NCBI GenBank assembly: GCA_023426125.1
Contig: JAFABI010000043.1
Coordinates: forward strand, 1-64,000
From: Bacillota bacterium
GTDB lineage: Bacteria; Bacillota; Clostridia; Acetivibrionales; DTU013
Length of the DNA: 64,000 nt
Direction: 5' to 3'
The position numbers and the translations under genes are program-made. The stretch's first letter is position 1. Every line of letters starts with the position of its first letter. Positions 34,715 through 43,422 of the stretch are shown one piece after another. The notes under the pieces were generated by a model. It was not told the DNA's origin. It ran no database searches and was given only the letters and a program-made list of their open reading frames with translations.

Positions 34715-36085
34715 ATGGCAATCAAGGTAATCATGCCGAAGCAGGGTCTTCAGATGACGGAGGGCCGGATCACACAATGGCTTGTCCGGGAAGGAGAGAG
34801 GGTGGAGGCTGATGCTCCGCTCTTCGAAATGGAAACTGACAAGCTGAATATTGAAATTATGTCTCCCGGAACCGGCACACTTTTAAAGATTGTCAGAGAG
34901 GAAGGAGAAACCGTACCTATCACCGAAATCATAGCAGTCATAGGTGAAGCGGGAGAGGACATTTCCCTGCTGCTTGAAACTGGAAATACAGATGACGGGA
35001 AGGCGGACGACGGTGACAAATATGATGAAAAAGACCTGACAGCCGATAAAAAGGAAAAAGGGGAAGATTCCTCAGCCCCGATGAAAAGGGAGCCGGGGAA
35101 AAGAGTCTTCATTACGCCAAGGGCGAAAGCTGCAGCCGGGGAGAAGGGGATTGATTATCTCGGCGTCCCCGGGACCGGTCCCGACGGGCTGGTCATCGAA
35201 AGAGACATTATCAATTTTAAGCCGTTGCTGCAGCCGGTTTCCAGGGTAACTCCCCTTGCGGCAAAAATTGCACGGCAGAATGACATCAAGCCTGACGGGA
35301 TTGACGGGACCGGAGCGAGGGGAAAGGTAACCAGGGCTGATGTCGAGGCTGCCCTTACAGCAAGGAATGCTCCTTTAGGGGAAGCAGGCGCAGGTAAAGC
35401 GGCAGCGGCAGGAAAGAGCAGGCTTGTACCTTTTACAGGAATGAGGAAGGTCATTGCGGACAGGATGATGCAGAGCTTGCATGGGATGGCCCAGGCTAAT
35501 CACCGTATGAAAGTGGATATGAGTGAAGCCGTCCGGTTCAGGGAAAAGCTCAGAGAAGCCGGAGTCAAGGTTTCCTTTACCGATATTTTTTTAAAAGTTG
35601 TATCCAGGGCGCTGCTTGATTTTCCCATGCTGAATTCATCATTAACTGAAGAAGGAATAATCGTCAGGGACTACGTAAATCTGGGTATGGCCGTTGCTGT
35701 TGAAAACGGGCTGATTGTGCCTGTTATAAGGAATGCGGAACGGATGACTCTCAAGGAGATTTCAACAGCTTCGGCAGGGCTTGCGGATAAAGCTAAAAAA
35801 GGCGGACTGATGCCTGATGAATATACCGGGGGGACATTTACCGTCACCAATCTTGGGATGTTCGACATAGATGAATTCACCGCCGTTATCAACCCTCCGG
35901 AAAGTGGGATCCTTGCCATAGGTAAAATCGACAGAATACCCGTTGCCGAGGGAGATGCCGTTGTCATCAGGCCAATTCTGGTGCTGAGCCTTACCTATGA
36001 CCACAGAATTGTTGACGGAGCTCCTGCGGCGCAATTCCTGCAGAGAGTGAAGCAGCTGCTGCAGAATCCATATTTGCTGATATGA
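34715..36085 (+). CDS. acoC: Dihydrolipoyl acyltransferase E2 with two peripheral-subunit-binding domains
   Basis: A 456-residue E2: lipoyl domain at 1-80 with the lipoylated Lys43 in METDKLNIE; an acidic linker; a binding-domain-like segment at about 132-166 (ITPRAKAAAGEKGIDYLGVP); a second at about 178-214 (TPLAAKIARQNDIKPDGIDG); and a catalytic domain ending in DHRIVDG with His about 430. One binding domain is usual, so the tandem is noteworthy. It forms the core that links E1 (acoA/acoB) and E3 (next gene). AATGAGGAGGT precedes the ATG. Confidence 0.9.
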   Translation: MAIKVIMPKQGLQMTEGRITQWLVREGERVEADAPLFEMETDKLNIEIMSPGTGTLLKIVREEGETVPITEIIAVIGEAGEDISLLLETGNTDDGKADDGDKYDEKDLTADKKEKGEDSSAPMKREPGKRVFITPRAKAAAGEKGIDYLGVPGTGPDGLVIERDIINFKPLLQPVSRVTPLAAKIARQNDIKPDGIDGTGARGKVTRADVEAALTARNAPLGEAGAGKAAAAGKSRLVPFTGMRKVIADRMMQSLHGMAQANHRMKVDMSEAVRFREKLREAGVKVSFTDIFLKVVSRALLDFPMLNSSLTEEGIIVRDYVNLGMAVAVENGLIVPVIRNAERMTLKEISTASAGLADKAKKGGLMPDEYTGGTFTVTNLGMFDIDEFTAVINPPESGILAIGKIDRIPVAEGDAVVIRPILVLSLTYDHRIVDGAPAAQFLQRVKQLLQNPYLLI

Positions 36086-36109
36086 CACATCCTATTTGAG
36101 GTGAAGGAT

Positions 36110-37510
36110 ATGAATTATACATTTGATTTAGTTGTAATAGGCGGAGGACCGGGAGGCTATGCAGCTGCCATACGTGCGGCACAGCTCGGCTTGAAGGCGG
36201 CTGTGATAGAGGAAAGAGAAATGGGAGGCACCTGTCTTAACAGAGGATGTATTCCGACCAAAGCACTTCTGCATTCTGCAGAGATTTATCACAGTGCCAG
36301 GCATAGCATGGAATATGGGGTTATTGTCAATCGTGTTGATTTTGACTACTCCGTAATCGTAAATAAAAAGGAAAGAGTGGTTAAGCAGCTCCGCTCAGGT
36401 GTTGAGAAGCTTGTTAAGAGTAATGGAGCTGCAGTATTAAGCGGCAGGGCAAGGATAAAGGACAGGAATACTGTGGAAATAACGGGGAAAAGCAGCCAGA
36501 CAATAACTGCCGGGAAAATTATAATTGCGACGGGCGCAAGGCCCTTTAAGCCTCCGATACCCGGAATAGACGGGGACAAGGTTCTGGACAGCGACGGGGT
36601 CTTATCATTGGCTGTATGCCCCGAGAAGGTGGTCATTATCGGCGGCGGCGTTATCGGCGTGGAATTTGCAGCATTTTTTAATGCCCTTGAAAAAGCGGTA
36701 ACAATCATTGAAATGACGGATACAATACTGCCGGGCGTTGATACCGAAATATCCTCTGCTTTGAAAAAATCATTGACAGGCAAAGGCGTACAGATATTTA
36801 ACGGCTCACGGGTCACATCTGTAAACTCGGATACCAGGGCGGTATGTACATTTGTATCTAAAGGAACAGAGATGAAAGCCGAAGGTGATATCGTAATAGT
36901 TGCTGCCGGCAGGAAACCAAATACCGAGGGACTGGGACTTGAGAATGCCGGTATTGAAACTGAGAGAGGTTTTATCAAAGTCAATGACAGGATGGAAACT
37001 TCAACCGGCGGCATTTATGCAATCGGCGATGTAACAGGTAAAATACAGCTGGCGCATGTGGCGACGGCACAGGGCATGGTTGCCGCTGCAAATGCGGCGG
37101 GCGGAAACCGTATTATGGATTATACCGCCGTACCCGGGTGCATATACGCATGCCCTGAAGTTGCCACAGTGGGTTTATCTGAAGCAGAGGCAATAAAAGA
37201 AGGATATGAGGTGAAAATTGGTAAATTTTTTACAGGCGCCAACGGAAAGTCGATGATTGCAGGCGAAAGGGAAGGCCTGGTTAAAATAGTCACGGACGCC
37301 GGTACGGGTGAAATACTTGGGACACACATCATGGCTCCCAGGGCTACAGATATGATTTCGGAAATATGTGTGGCCATGAAGCTTGAAGCTACAATTGATG
37401 AAATCGCTCAAACCATTCATCCCCATCCCACGGTCAGTGAGATTATAATGGAGGCAGCCCATGATGTTGAAGGACATTGCATACATAGCGCAGCCTACGG
37501 CCGCAAGTAG
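36110..37510 (+). CDS. lpdA: Dihydrolipoyl dehydrogenase E3
   Basis: A 466-residue flavoprotein with the FAD motif VIGGGPGGYAAAIRA, the redox-active disulfide in GGTCLNRGCIPTK (Cys42/Cys47), a second Rossmann motif IIGGGVIGVEFAAF and the C-terminal HPHPTVSE carrying the catalytic His. It reoxidises the lipoyl groups of the E2 encoded just upstream and yields NADH. ATG 36110 is preceded by GAGGTGAAGG. It is the last gene of the operon; an inverted repeat follows at 37621. Confidence 0.93.
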   Translation: MNYTFDLVVIGGGPGGYAAAIRAAQLGLKAAVIEEREMGGTCLNRGCIPTKALLHSAEIYHSARHSMEYGVIVNRVDFDYSVIVNKKERVVKQLRSGVEKLVKSNGAAVLSGRARIKDRNTVEITGKSSQTITAGKIIIATGARPFKPPIPGIDGDKVLDSDGVLSLAVCPEKVVIIGGGVIGVEFAAFFNALEKAVTIIEMTDTILPGVDTEISSALKKSLTGKGVQIFNGSRVTSVNSDTRAVCTFVSKGTEMKAEGDIVIVAAGRKPNTEGLGLENAGIETERGFIKVNDRMETSTGGIYAIGDVTGKIQLAHVATAQGMVAAANAAGGNRIMDYTAVPGCIYACPEVATVGLSEAEAIKEGYEVKIGKFFTGANGKSMIAGEREGLVKIVTDAGTGEILGTHIMAPRATDMISEICVAMKLEATIDEIAQTIHPHPTVSEIIMEAAHDVEGHCIHSAAYGRK

Positions 37511-37620
37511 TCAGTATTCAGTAGCCAGTATTCAGAACAAACTTTATGAGGAGGTTTATAACGAGGCGACCAAAATATCCCCCACCTCTAAAGGTGGCGG
37601 GTACCGAATTGAAATTTCAA

Positions 37621-37655
37621 AATTAAAGATTATCGATAATTGACAATCTTTAATT
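37621..37655 (+). terminator. Inverted repeat after the acetoin-type operon
   Basis: AATTAAAGATT (37621-37631) pairs perfectly with AATCTTTAATT (37645-37655), followed by TTCG. The T-run is short, so this is a probable but weak bidirectional terminator. Upstream of it CAGTATTCAG occurs twice (37512-37521 and 37526-37535). Confidence 0.5.
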
Positions 37656-37791
37656 TTCGTGGTAAGCTAATAACACAGGTAACAAGAACTATAACTAAAA
37701 ATGCTGGAGGCTCTTTGATTATGAGTTCCAATAGCCGGTCTGTTAGCTCAAAACACTGCTTTATACCATAAATAAGAGAGCATCGGAGAAA

Positions 37792-37929
37792 ATGATCATT
37801 GTAAACACAAAAGATCACGATGAAATCATAAAAGCCTTTGAGAACTCGGACTGTAAGAGAATTCAGGAATTATTAGTTACGAAGATCAAGGGTGGACTGC
37901 AGTTGTGTCTTGAATATTACCAGGAATAA
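37792..37929 (+). CDS. Possible 45-residue hypothetical protein
   Basis: An ATG frame with CGGAGAAA immediately upstream encodes 45 residues starting MIIVNTKDHDEIIKAFE. The peptide is charged and helical in character and is not recognised. It could be a real small protein or the C-terminal tail of a decayed gene. The rest of 37511-38056 shows no gene. Confidence 0.35.
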   Translation: MIIVNTKDHDEIIKAFENSDCKRIQELLVTKIKGGLQLCLEYYQE

Positions 37930-38056
37930 AATGGCTGAAAACGTTGCTCATATTATTGTTAATAATGTTCGCCGGTAAAATGACCTGATGATTGCCGGGA
38001 TAATGAAGGCTATCAGGGCGGTCATCAAGGCTGTTAAGATTGAGAGGAGTAAGAAA

Positions 38057-39889
38057 ATGAAGCGTACTATCATTTCTATTCTGGCTATTTCTATTATGAT
38101 GCCGGTATTACCTTTATTGTCAATCTCAGCAGCCCCAATACTTTTATCTACCGACAAGACCGAATATTCGGCCGGAGAGGCAATTATGGTGACTGCTGCC
38201 GGAACAGGCGAAGACTGGGTGGGGCTGTATAAAAAAGGCGAGGCCCCGGGGGATAAAGCTGATAGCGGCGAAGTTATTCCATCCATTTACTGGTATTATG
38301 TTGCTGCAGACGGAAATACTCCGGGTACTGCGGTGCAGATTCAAAATGCAACCTATAAAAATGACCGCGGCGGCCTTTCGGGAATTCCTGAGGGCGAATA
38401 TACATTTTTCCTCTGTGAAAATGACAGCTATACGGTCATCGCATCTGCAGATATCAAGGTCAAAATTAGTACGGACAATATGGCTGATTCAGTACCCAAT
38501 GCTCCCGTGTCAATAACCTATGACCGCAAGTCGGTCCAAACCGGCTACGCAGATGGCAGCGTTACAGTGAAGCTGGACACGGCAGGGCCTCAGGCAACAG
38601 ATGTCGTTTTGTACTTTGCAGACGAAAAAGGTCCGTTAAAAGGTTATTCCTCACTAGCAAGGCAAAAGTCAGCAGAGTTGACAGTCAGCTTTGATATGGT
38701 TAAGAATACCCTCATTCCTGTAGGTGCTACACGGCTTCTGGCGTATTCGTCCAATTCCGGGGGATTGTCGGATTCCTATGCCGAGTGTGCATTGCCCCCT
38801 GATGCTTCAAACTACGATTTTGGCGATCCGCTTTATGAATTACAGATTGTAAGCGATTTGCACATAACAGAAAATGATGGCCATATTCATAACAAGCATT
38901 TTGAAGCAATGCTCAACGACGTGACCGCTAACTCACCAAACAGTGCAGGGATTTTTGCGGTAGGCGACCTTACCGACAAAGGGCTTGTCGGTGAATTTGT
39001 CAGAATTAAGAAAATATACGGCTCAGTGGCAAATGCGCCTGAAATGTTCTGGGTAATCGGAAATCATGATGTTTCCTACTCAGGTACATATGAATCGCAG
39101 CTTGAGCTTTTCAACAAATATTCAGGCAATACAAGCGCTTATTTTGACATGTGGAAAAATGACACCCACTTTATTTTCCTGGCAAGCGAGGAAAAAGGCC
39201 TTACAGCAAAGCTTTCCGAGGAGCAGTTTGTATGGCTGCAGCAGAAGCTTGCGGAAAACTATGAGGCCGGGCGTCCCATCTTCGTTTTCCTGCATCAATC
39301 TATTTATAATACGGTAGCAGGAAGCCTTCAGGGGCAAAACTGGGATGGGGTAGGTAAAGAGGGCCTGGATGACGAAGCGGATGTCCGGTTGAAATCTATT
39401 CTGGCAAAATATCCGGAGGCCATGCTGTTCAGCGGACACAGCCACTGGGAGTTAAATTCGGTATCCACAATGTATGAGCGGAATGATAAAATGTGTACAG
39501 CTTTCAATACGGCGTCTGTCGGGTATTTATGGACAAGCTACAATGACCTGCATTCCGCGGGTGATTATTATAATGCCGACAAGGGCGGCAGTCACGGATA
39601 TTATGTCAGGGTATATGCAGATAAGGTTTTGGTTCTCGGGCGTGATTTTGAAAAAGGCGAATGGCTCCCATCCGCGATGTTCTGTGTTGATTATGCAGGC
39701 TTGAAGCTGCCCGACGGAAGCCCTGCCGGTGCGAATAACAATTCTGATATATCTGCAGTAAAGGAAGTAAAAGAAGAGCATAATGAAAGCAGGACAGGTT
39801 ACTGGCTTACACTGGGTTTAATAGCGGTTCTGGTGCTTGTTGCCATAGTTGCGGCAGTTGCCGTCGTATCAAGAAAAAGGTTGAAATAA
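38057..39889 (+). CDS. Membrane-anchored calcineurin-like metallophosphoesterase
   Basis: About 610 residues: an N-terminal signal peptide (MKRTIISILAISIMMPVLPLL), an Ig-like N-terminal region to about residue 270, then a metallophosphoesterase domain with SDLHIT, GDLTDKG, GNHDVSY and GHSHWEL metal motifs, and a C-terminal membrane helix followed by SRKRLK. The enzyme would be displayed outside the cell. It probably cleaves phosphate mono- or diesters for scavenging. GAGAGGAGT precedes ATG 38057; an earlier in-frame ATG at 37988 would spoil the signal peptide. Confidence 0.85.
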   Translation: MKRTIISILAISIMMPVLPLLSISAAPILLSTDKTEYSAGEAIMVTAAGTGEDWVGLYKKGEAPGDKADSGEVIPSIYWYYVAADGNTPGTAVQIQNATYKNDRGGLSGIPEGEYTFFLCENDSYTVIASADIKVKISTDNMADSVPNAPVSITYDRKSVQTGYADGSVTVKLDTAGPQATDVVLYFADEKGPLKGYSSLARQKSAELTVSFDMVKNTLIPVGATRLLAYSSNSGGLSDSYAECALPPDASNYDFGDPLYELQIVSDLHITENDGHIHNKHFEAMLNDVTANSPNSAGIFAVGDLTDKGLVGEFVRIKKIYGSVANAPEMFWVIGNHDVSYSGTYESQLELFNKYSGNTSAYFDMWKNDTHFIFLASEEKGLTAKLSEEQFVWLQQKLAENYEAGRPIFVFLHQSIYNTVAGSLQGQNWDGVGKEGLDDEADVRLKSILAKYPEAMLFSGHSHWELNSVSTMYERNDKMCTAFNTASVGYLWTSYNDLHSAGDYYNADKGGSHGYYVRVYADKVLVLGRDFEKGEWLPSAMFCVDYAGLKLPDGSPAGANNNSDISAVKEVKEEHNESRTGYWLTLGLIAVLVLVAIVAAVAVVSRKRLK

Positions 39890-39985
39890 TAAAAATATCC
39901 TGATAGAGACTTGATGATGAAACACAAACAAAAGTTTTCCAATAATTGGAAATCTGAATGGTTGGGCTTAAGAGGGGGAGACGAA

Positions 39986-40771
39986 ATGAAAGTGGATTTA
40001 AACGGCAAGGTTGCTCTGGTTACCGGTTCGGGAGGAGCAATAGGCTGTGAAATTGCTCTTAAAATGGCTGAAAACGGTGCTGATGTGGTTGTTAACGATG
40101 TTCACCCGGAGAATGCCTTGAAGGTTGTCAGAGAAATTGAGGCGATGGGAAGGAAAGCGATCTTTGTGCAGGCTGACATAAGCTGCAGGGAAGCTATGGA
40201 AGAAATGGCCTGTAAGGCTGTGGAAGCATTCGGAAAGGTCGATATCCTGGTGAACAATGCGGGGACAAACGTCGGCCCGGAAGGCAGGAAGCCCATATAT
40301 GAGTTCAGGGATGAAGATTGGAACAAGCTTATAAATATTAATCTGAACGGTATTTATTATTGCAGTAAACCGATAATCAAGAACATGGTTGAAAGAAATT
40401 ACGGCAAGATTATTAACATTTCTTCGGTGGCAGGACTTGTTCCTCTTCGGCTGCAGAGTGCATTTGTCGCCGCGAAAGCCGGGGTGCTGGAGCTCTCCAG
40501 GGCAATGGCCATTGAGCTTGCACCTCACGGGATACTTGTAAATGCTATCGCTCCCGGCTCCATAATGATGGAAGGGACAAAACTGCTTTTTTATTCCGAT
40601 GAGGAAAAAGCTGAGTCAATGTTGTCACACATACCGCTGAAGAGGCCGGGGAAACCGCCGGAAATTGCCAATGCCGCTCTTTTCCTTGCATCGGATGATT
40701 CCAGCTATATGACCGGCAGTGTAATGGTAGTTGACGGAGGATGGACCTGCGGATACAACAGAGAATGGTAA
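39986..40771 (+). CDS. SDR-family oxidoreductase with Phe replacing the catalytic Tyr
   Basis: A 261-residue classical SDR: cofactor motif TGSGGAIG (13-20), DILVNNAGTN (86-95), IINISSVAG with the catalytic Ser, and NAIAPGSI. The catalytic Y-x-x-x-K reads FVAAK (Phe160, Lys164), the Phe being exactly 13 residues after Ser147, so it replaces the proton-donating Tyr. Start ATG 39986 has GAGGGGGAG upstream. Adjacent is a broken zinc alcohol dehydrogenase, so a former acetoin/diol or polyol pathway is possible. Activity is uncertain. Confidence 0.85.
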   Translation: MKVDLNGKVALVTGSGGAIGCEIALKMAENGADVVVNDVHPENALKVVREIEAMGRKAIFVQADISCREAMEEMACKAVEAFGKVDILVNNAGTNVGPEGRKPIYEFRDEDWNKLININLNGIYYCSKPIIKNMVERNYGKIINISSVAGLVPLRLQSAFVAAKAGVLELSRAMAIELAPHGILVNAIAPGSIMMEGTKLLFYSDEEKAESMLSHIPLKRPGKPPEIANAALFLASDDSSYMTGSVMVVDGGWTCGYNREW

Positions 40772-40781
40772 GGAGGCAATC

Positions 40782-41319
40782 ATGAAAGCGATTATTGTGA
40801 ACAAACCGGGAGATATAAGATTTGTTGAGGTAGAAAAACCCGGGGTGGGACCTCTTCGCCGGGAATGCAGGAGTACGTAAGCTGATGGTGGCAGGCAGAA
40901 AAGATTTTAAGCTTGAGGTAGGAAAAAGAATGGGAGCAGATACGACCATTAATGTTACCAGAGAGTCGCTTAAGGATGCTGTGATGCGTGAAACGGATGG
41001 ATAGGGTGTTTCTACTGTAATTGAGACCTCAGGCGCCATTTCTGTTATTAATGAATCACTGAATTGCGTTGCCGCAGCGGGAATAATTTCACTTGTCGGT
41101 TTTTATGAAAGAGAACTGAATGGCTTTACTATTGATAAGGTTGTTCTGAACAAAATCCAGATCAGGGGTGTGGCTGGTGAACCTGTAATGCAGGAGATAA
41201 TTGATCTGATGGCATCTGGTGGGATAAAACTGTAGCCCCTGATAACACATAAGGTTAATTTTGATGAAGCCGCCATTAATGCTTTTTCAAAGTCTTTTAA
41301 GACCATTTATGAGGATTAA
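40782..41319 (+). pseudogene. Decayed zinc-dependent alcohol/polyol dehydrogenase
   Basis: The gene begins with a good ribosome binding site (AAGGAGG) and MKAIIVNKPGDIRFVEVEKPG, the start of medium-chain dehydrogenases, then jumps after about 28 codons to the nucleotide-binding half (KRMGADTTINVTRESL, STVIETSGA). A deletion of roughly 130-150 codons removed the zinc sites, and TAG stops interrupt the frame near 41004 and 41235. It sits directly after the SDR gene. Confidence 0.75.
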
Positions 41320-41370
41320 TGAAAGTCAGCTGCAGGTTGTACTCAGAAGGTAAGTACAGATAAGCATTTT

Positions 41371-41386
41371 TTTCGCTGCAGCGAAA
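41371..41386. repeat. 16-bp perfect palindrome
   Basis: TTTCGCTGCAGCGAAA is an uninterrupted dyad in the gap between the decayed dehydrogenase and the binding-protein fragment. It could be a regulator site or the end of a mobile element; nothing else in the gap helps to decide. Confidence 0.5.
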
Positions 41387-41427
41387 TTGGAATTAAGCAG
41401 CATACGGCCTTGGGTTCGACGAGCCTG

Positions 41428-41794
41428 AGCACATATCAACATTCAAAGTCCAGAGATAGCCAGAGCAGCAGCTTTTAATAATAAATTAATGAAAAGCGGC
41501 ACCCTTATTCCCAGCAATGCGCGTCAGTCTTTTGGCGAAGGAAGTGTAGCAATGTGTATCGGACACCGCTGGTATGCATATGGTTATGCCAAGCTGATCA
41601 AGGCCGGAGATTTTGGACTGGCGCCATTGCCCAGAGACCCTGATGCAGACAAATATTATACGGCGGAGGAAGGAGGCGGATTTCTGGGAGGATATATTTA
41701 CAAGGCCTGTAAAAGGGAGCCCTGGGAAACAATTTCGGCGAAACTGGCACCGAAAATCGATGCCATCATTAAAGCGCTTTATGAATCCAAATAA
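41428..41794 (+). pseudogene. C-terminal fragment of an extracellular sugar-binding protein
   Basis: The frame reads SPEIARAAAFNNKLMKSG, then SFGEGSVAMCIGHRWYAYG and DFGLAPLPRDPDADKYY, ending with LAPKIDAIIKALYESK. This is the order seen in the last third of family 1 solute-binding proteins (aromatic residues in the F-x-x-G-x-x-A-M element, then D-F-G-x-A-P-x-P). The first two thirds are absent and no start with a ribosome binding site is present. Confidence 0.5.
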
Positions 41795-41809
41795 GAGAGG
41801 GAGATTGTT

Positions 41810-43111
41810 GTGAAAATGTTAAAAAAAGTCATGGCACTGGCATGCGTTATCGCGTGTGTTTTCCAATTTACCATTTCAGCTTTAGCAGCAGGAAGCACAC
41901 AAATAATCGACAATGGAGCAGACGGGATCTTTTTATCCGATCTGGAATGGAAAAGCTGGTATATGTTCGAATCTTCGTCAGAAGATGCAAGCCCCAAATA
42001 CAAGCCTTCAATCGATATGCAGGAAAATGAAATGCTGATTACCATTGGAGGTATTGAGTATCAGAAGGGGTTCAGGTACCATCCGGATTGGAAAAAGGAT
42101 GGCAATGAGCACGGATATGCGGATGTTGTCTATGATATAAGCGGTCAGAACCGTACCAGGTTTTATGCCGTAGTCGGCAAAGACAGTGTAGGCAGCACGG
42201 ATCACAATATTCAGTTCCAGGTGCTGAGTGACGGAAAGGTTGCATATGAAACACCTGTACTGGGACCAAAGGATTCTCACACCATTGATATCGATATTAC
42301 CGGCACCAAGCTGTTAACACTTCGCGCTCTGGATGGCGGGGATGACATACATGACGACTCCTGTGCATGGGGAAATGCCCAGATTTATACCAACAAGCCT
42401 GCCGTTGTCAAGGTTGAAGCCAAACCGCTTGAAGACGGGATTTACCTGTCTGATCTGGAATGGAGCAGCTGGTCCATGTATGAATCGTCCTCTGCCGATG
42501 CAACACCCAAATACCAGCCGACCAGGGATACTGAAGAGCAGGGGGGGCCCATTGTCATCGGAGGTAACATGTATCCCAAAGGCTTGCGTACACACCCGGA
42601 TTTGCCAAAAGACGGCAACCAGGGATTTGCAGATATAACGTATGATATCAGCAAGCAGCATTACATGATGTTTTCCGCGGTTGTAGGAAAAGACAGTGTG
42701 GGCAGTGTTGCCAACAGCATACAGTTCCAGGTGCTGGCCGACGGTAATGTGGTTTATGAAACGCCTGTACTTGGGCCTAAGGATGCTCACAAAATAGAAT
42801 GCGACATCTCCGGGGCAAAAACCCTGACCCTTCGTGTTACTGACAGCGGTGACGGAATTAATGATGATTCCAGTGCATGGGGAAACGCGCAAATCTTTAT
42901 GGTTGACGCAGCTGCGGCATTAGCTGAAGAGACACCCGAAGAAACTACTGCGCCGCCTGCAGAAACGACTGCAGGAGACAAGAATACCGAAACACCAGGG
43001 ACGGCATCGGATGCCGGAGCTTCTGCTGCAGTGTACATTGCCATAGCGCTTGTTGCTGTTGCGGCTATAATCATAATTGTTGTCGCAATGAAGAAGAAAT
43101 CAAAGAAATAG
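41810..43111 (+). CDS. Secreted, membrane-anchored protein with two NPCBM-like domains
   Basis: A 433-residue protein: signal peptide (to about residue 28), two similar carbohydrate-binding-type domains (about 35-200 and 205-370), an acidic Thr/Glu/Pro linker, one membrane helix and a Lys-rich tail MKKKSKK. Each repeat has YLSDLEW-type start, YPKGL/YQKGF followed by RxHPD, GKDSVGS, FQVLxDG, ETPVLGPKD and a WGNAQI end, as in NPCBM (PF08305) domains. It may hold glycans at the cell surface. GAGGGAG six bases before GTG 41810 supports that start. A terminator follows. Confidence 0.85.
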   Translation: MKMLKKVMALACVIACVFQFTISALAAGSTQIIDNGADGIFLSDLEWKSWYMFESSSEDASPKYKPSIDMQENEMLITIGGIEYQKGFRYHPDWKKDGNEHGYADVVYDISGQNRTRFYAVVGKDSVGSTDHNIQFQVLSDGKVAYETPVLGPKDSHTIDIDITGTKLLTLRALDGGDDIHDDSCAWGNAQIYTNKPAVVKVEAKPLEDGIYLSDLEWSSWSMYESSSADATPKYQPTRDTEEQGGPIVIGGNMYPKGLRTHPDLPKDGNQGFADITYDISKQHYMMFSAVVGKDSVGSVANSIQFQVLADGNVVYETPVLGPKDAHKIECDISGAKTLTLRVTDSGDGINDDSSAWGNAQIFMVDAAAALAEETPEETTAPPAETTAGDKNTETPGTASDAGASAAVYIAIALVAVAAIIIIVVAMKKKSKK

Positions 43112-43142
43112 ATCCTTACCTTGCTTGTTGTACTTATGCAGT

Positions 43143-43183
43143 GCCTTCTCCGTGTTGCAGCGGCAATGCGGAGAAGGCTTTTT
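43143..43183 (+). terminator. Intrinsic terminator after the NPCBM gene
   Basis: GCCTTCTCCG (43143-43152) pairs perfectly with CGGAGAAGGC (43169-43178), followed by TTTTT. Position just downstream of the stop at 43111 and strong stem make this a good Rho-independent terminator. Confidence 0.85.
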
Positions 43184-43305
43184 ACATGGAAAACAGCAGA
43201 TATCTATAAAAATTATATATTCATCAAATCAGATAATATGGAGTTTGCCGTCTTGCTGTGCTATGATAATCCTGTACCGGTACTGCGGTGAAAGTAACCG
43301 GATAC

Positions 43306-43393
43306 GCCTTGCAGAAATGATGTGCCGCAGCTCTGGCTAAATTTCTGCAAGGCATAGGATCAAGCCGGCAATCGAGCCATATTGATTACCGGC
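43306..43393. promoter_or_regulatory. Two consecutive inverted repeats upstream of the sugar ABC operon
   Basis: GCCTTGCAGAAAT (43306-43318) and ATTTCTGCAAGGC (43341-43353) form a perfect 13-bp dyad. GCCGGCAATC (43364-43373) and GATTACCGGC (43384-43393) form a second with one mismatch, ending 29 bases before the GTG start of the permease. They may be a structured leader, an attenuator or operators for the YesN-type regulator encoded downstream. Confidence 0.5.
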
Positions 43394-43422
43394 AAGCTTG
43401 GAAAGCGAGGCTATATAGTAAA

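Noticed and set aside
33622..34734. 370-codon minus-strand open frame
   Set aside because: It runs antisense across the E1 beta gene; His/Pro/Ser-rich composition is typical of an antisense shadow of GC-richer coding DNA.
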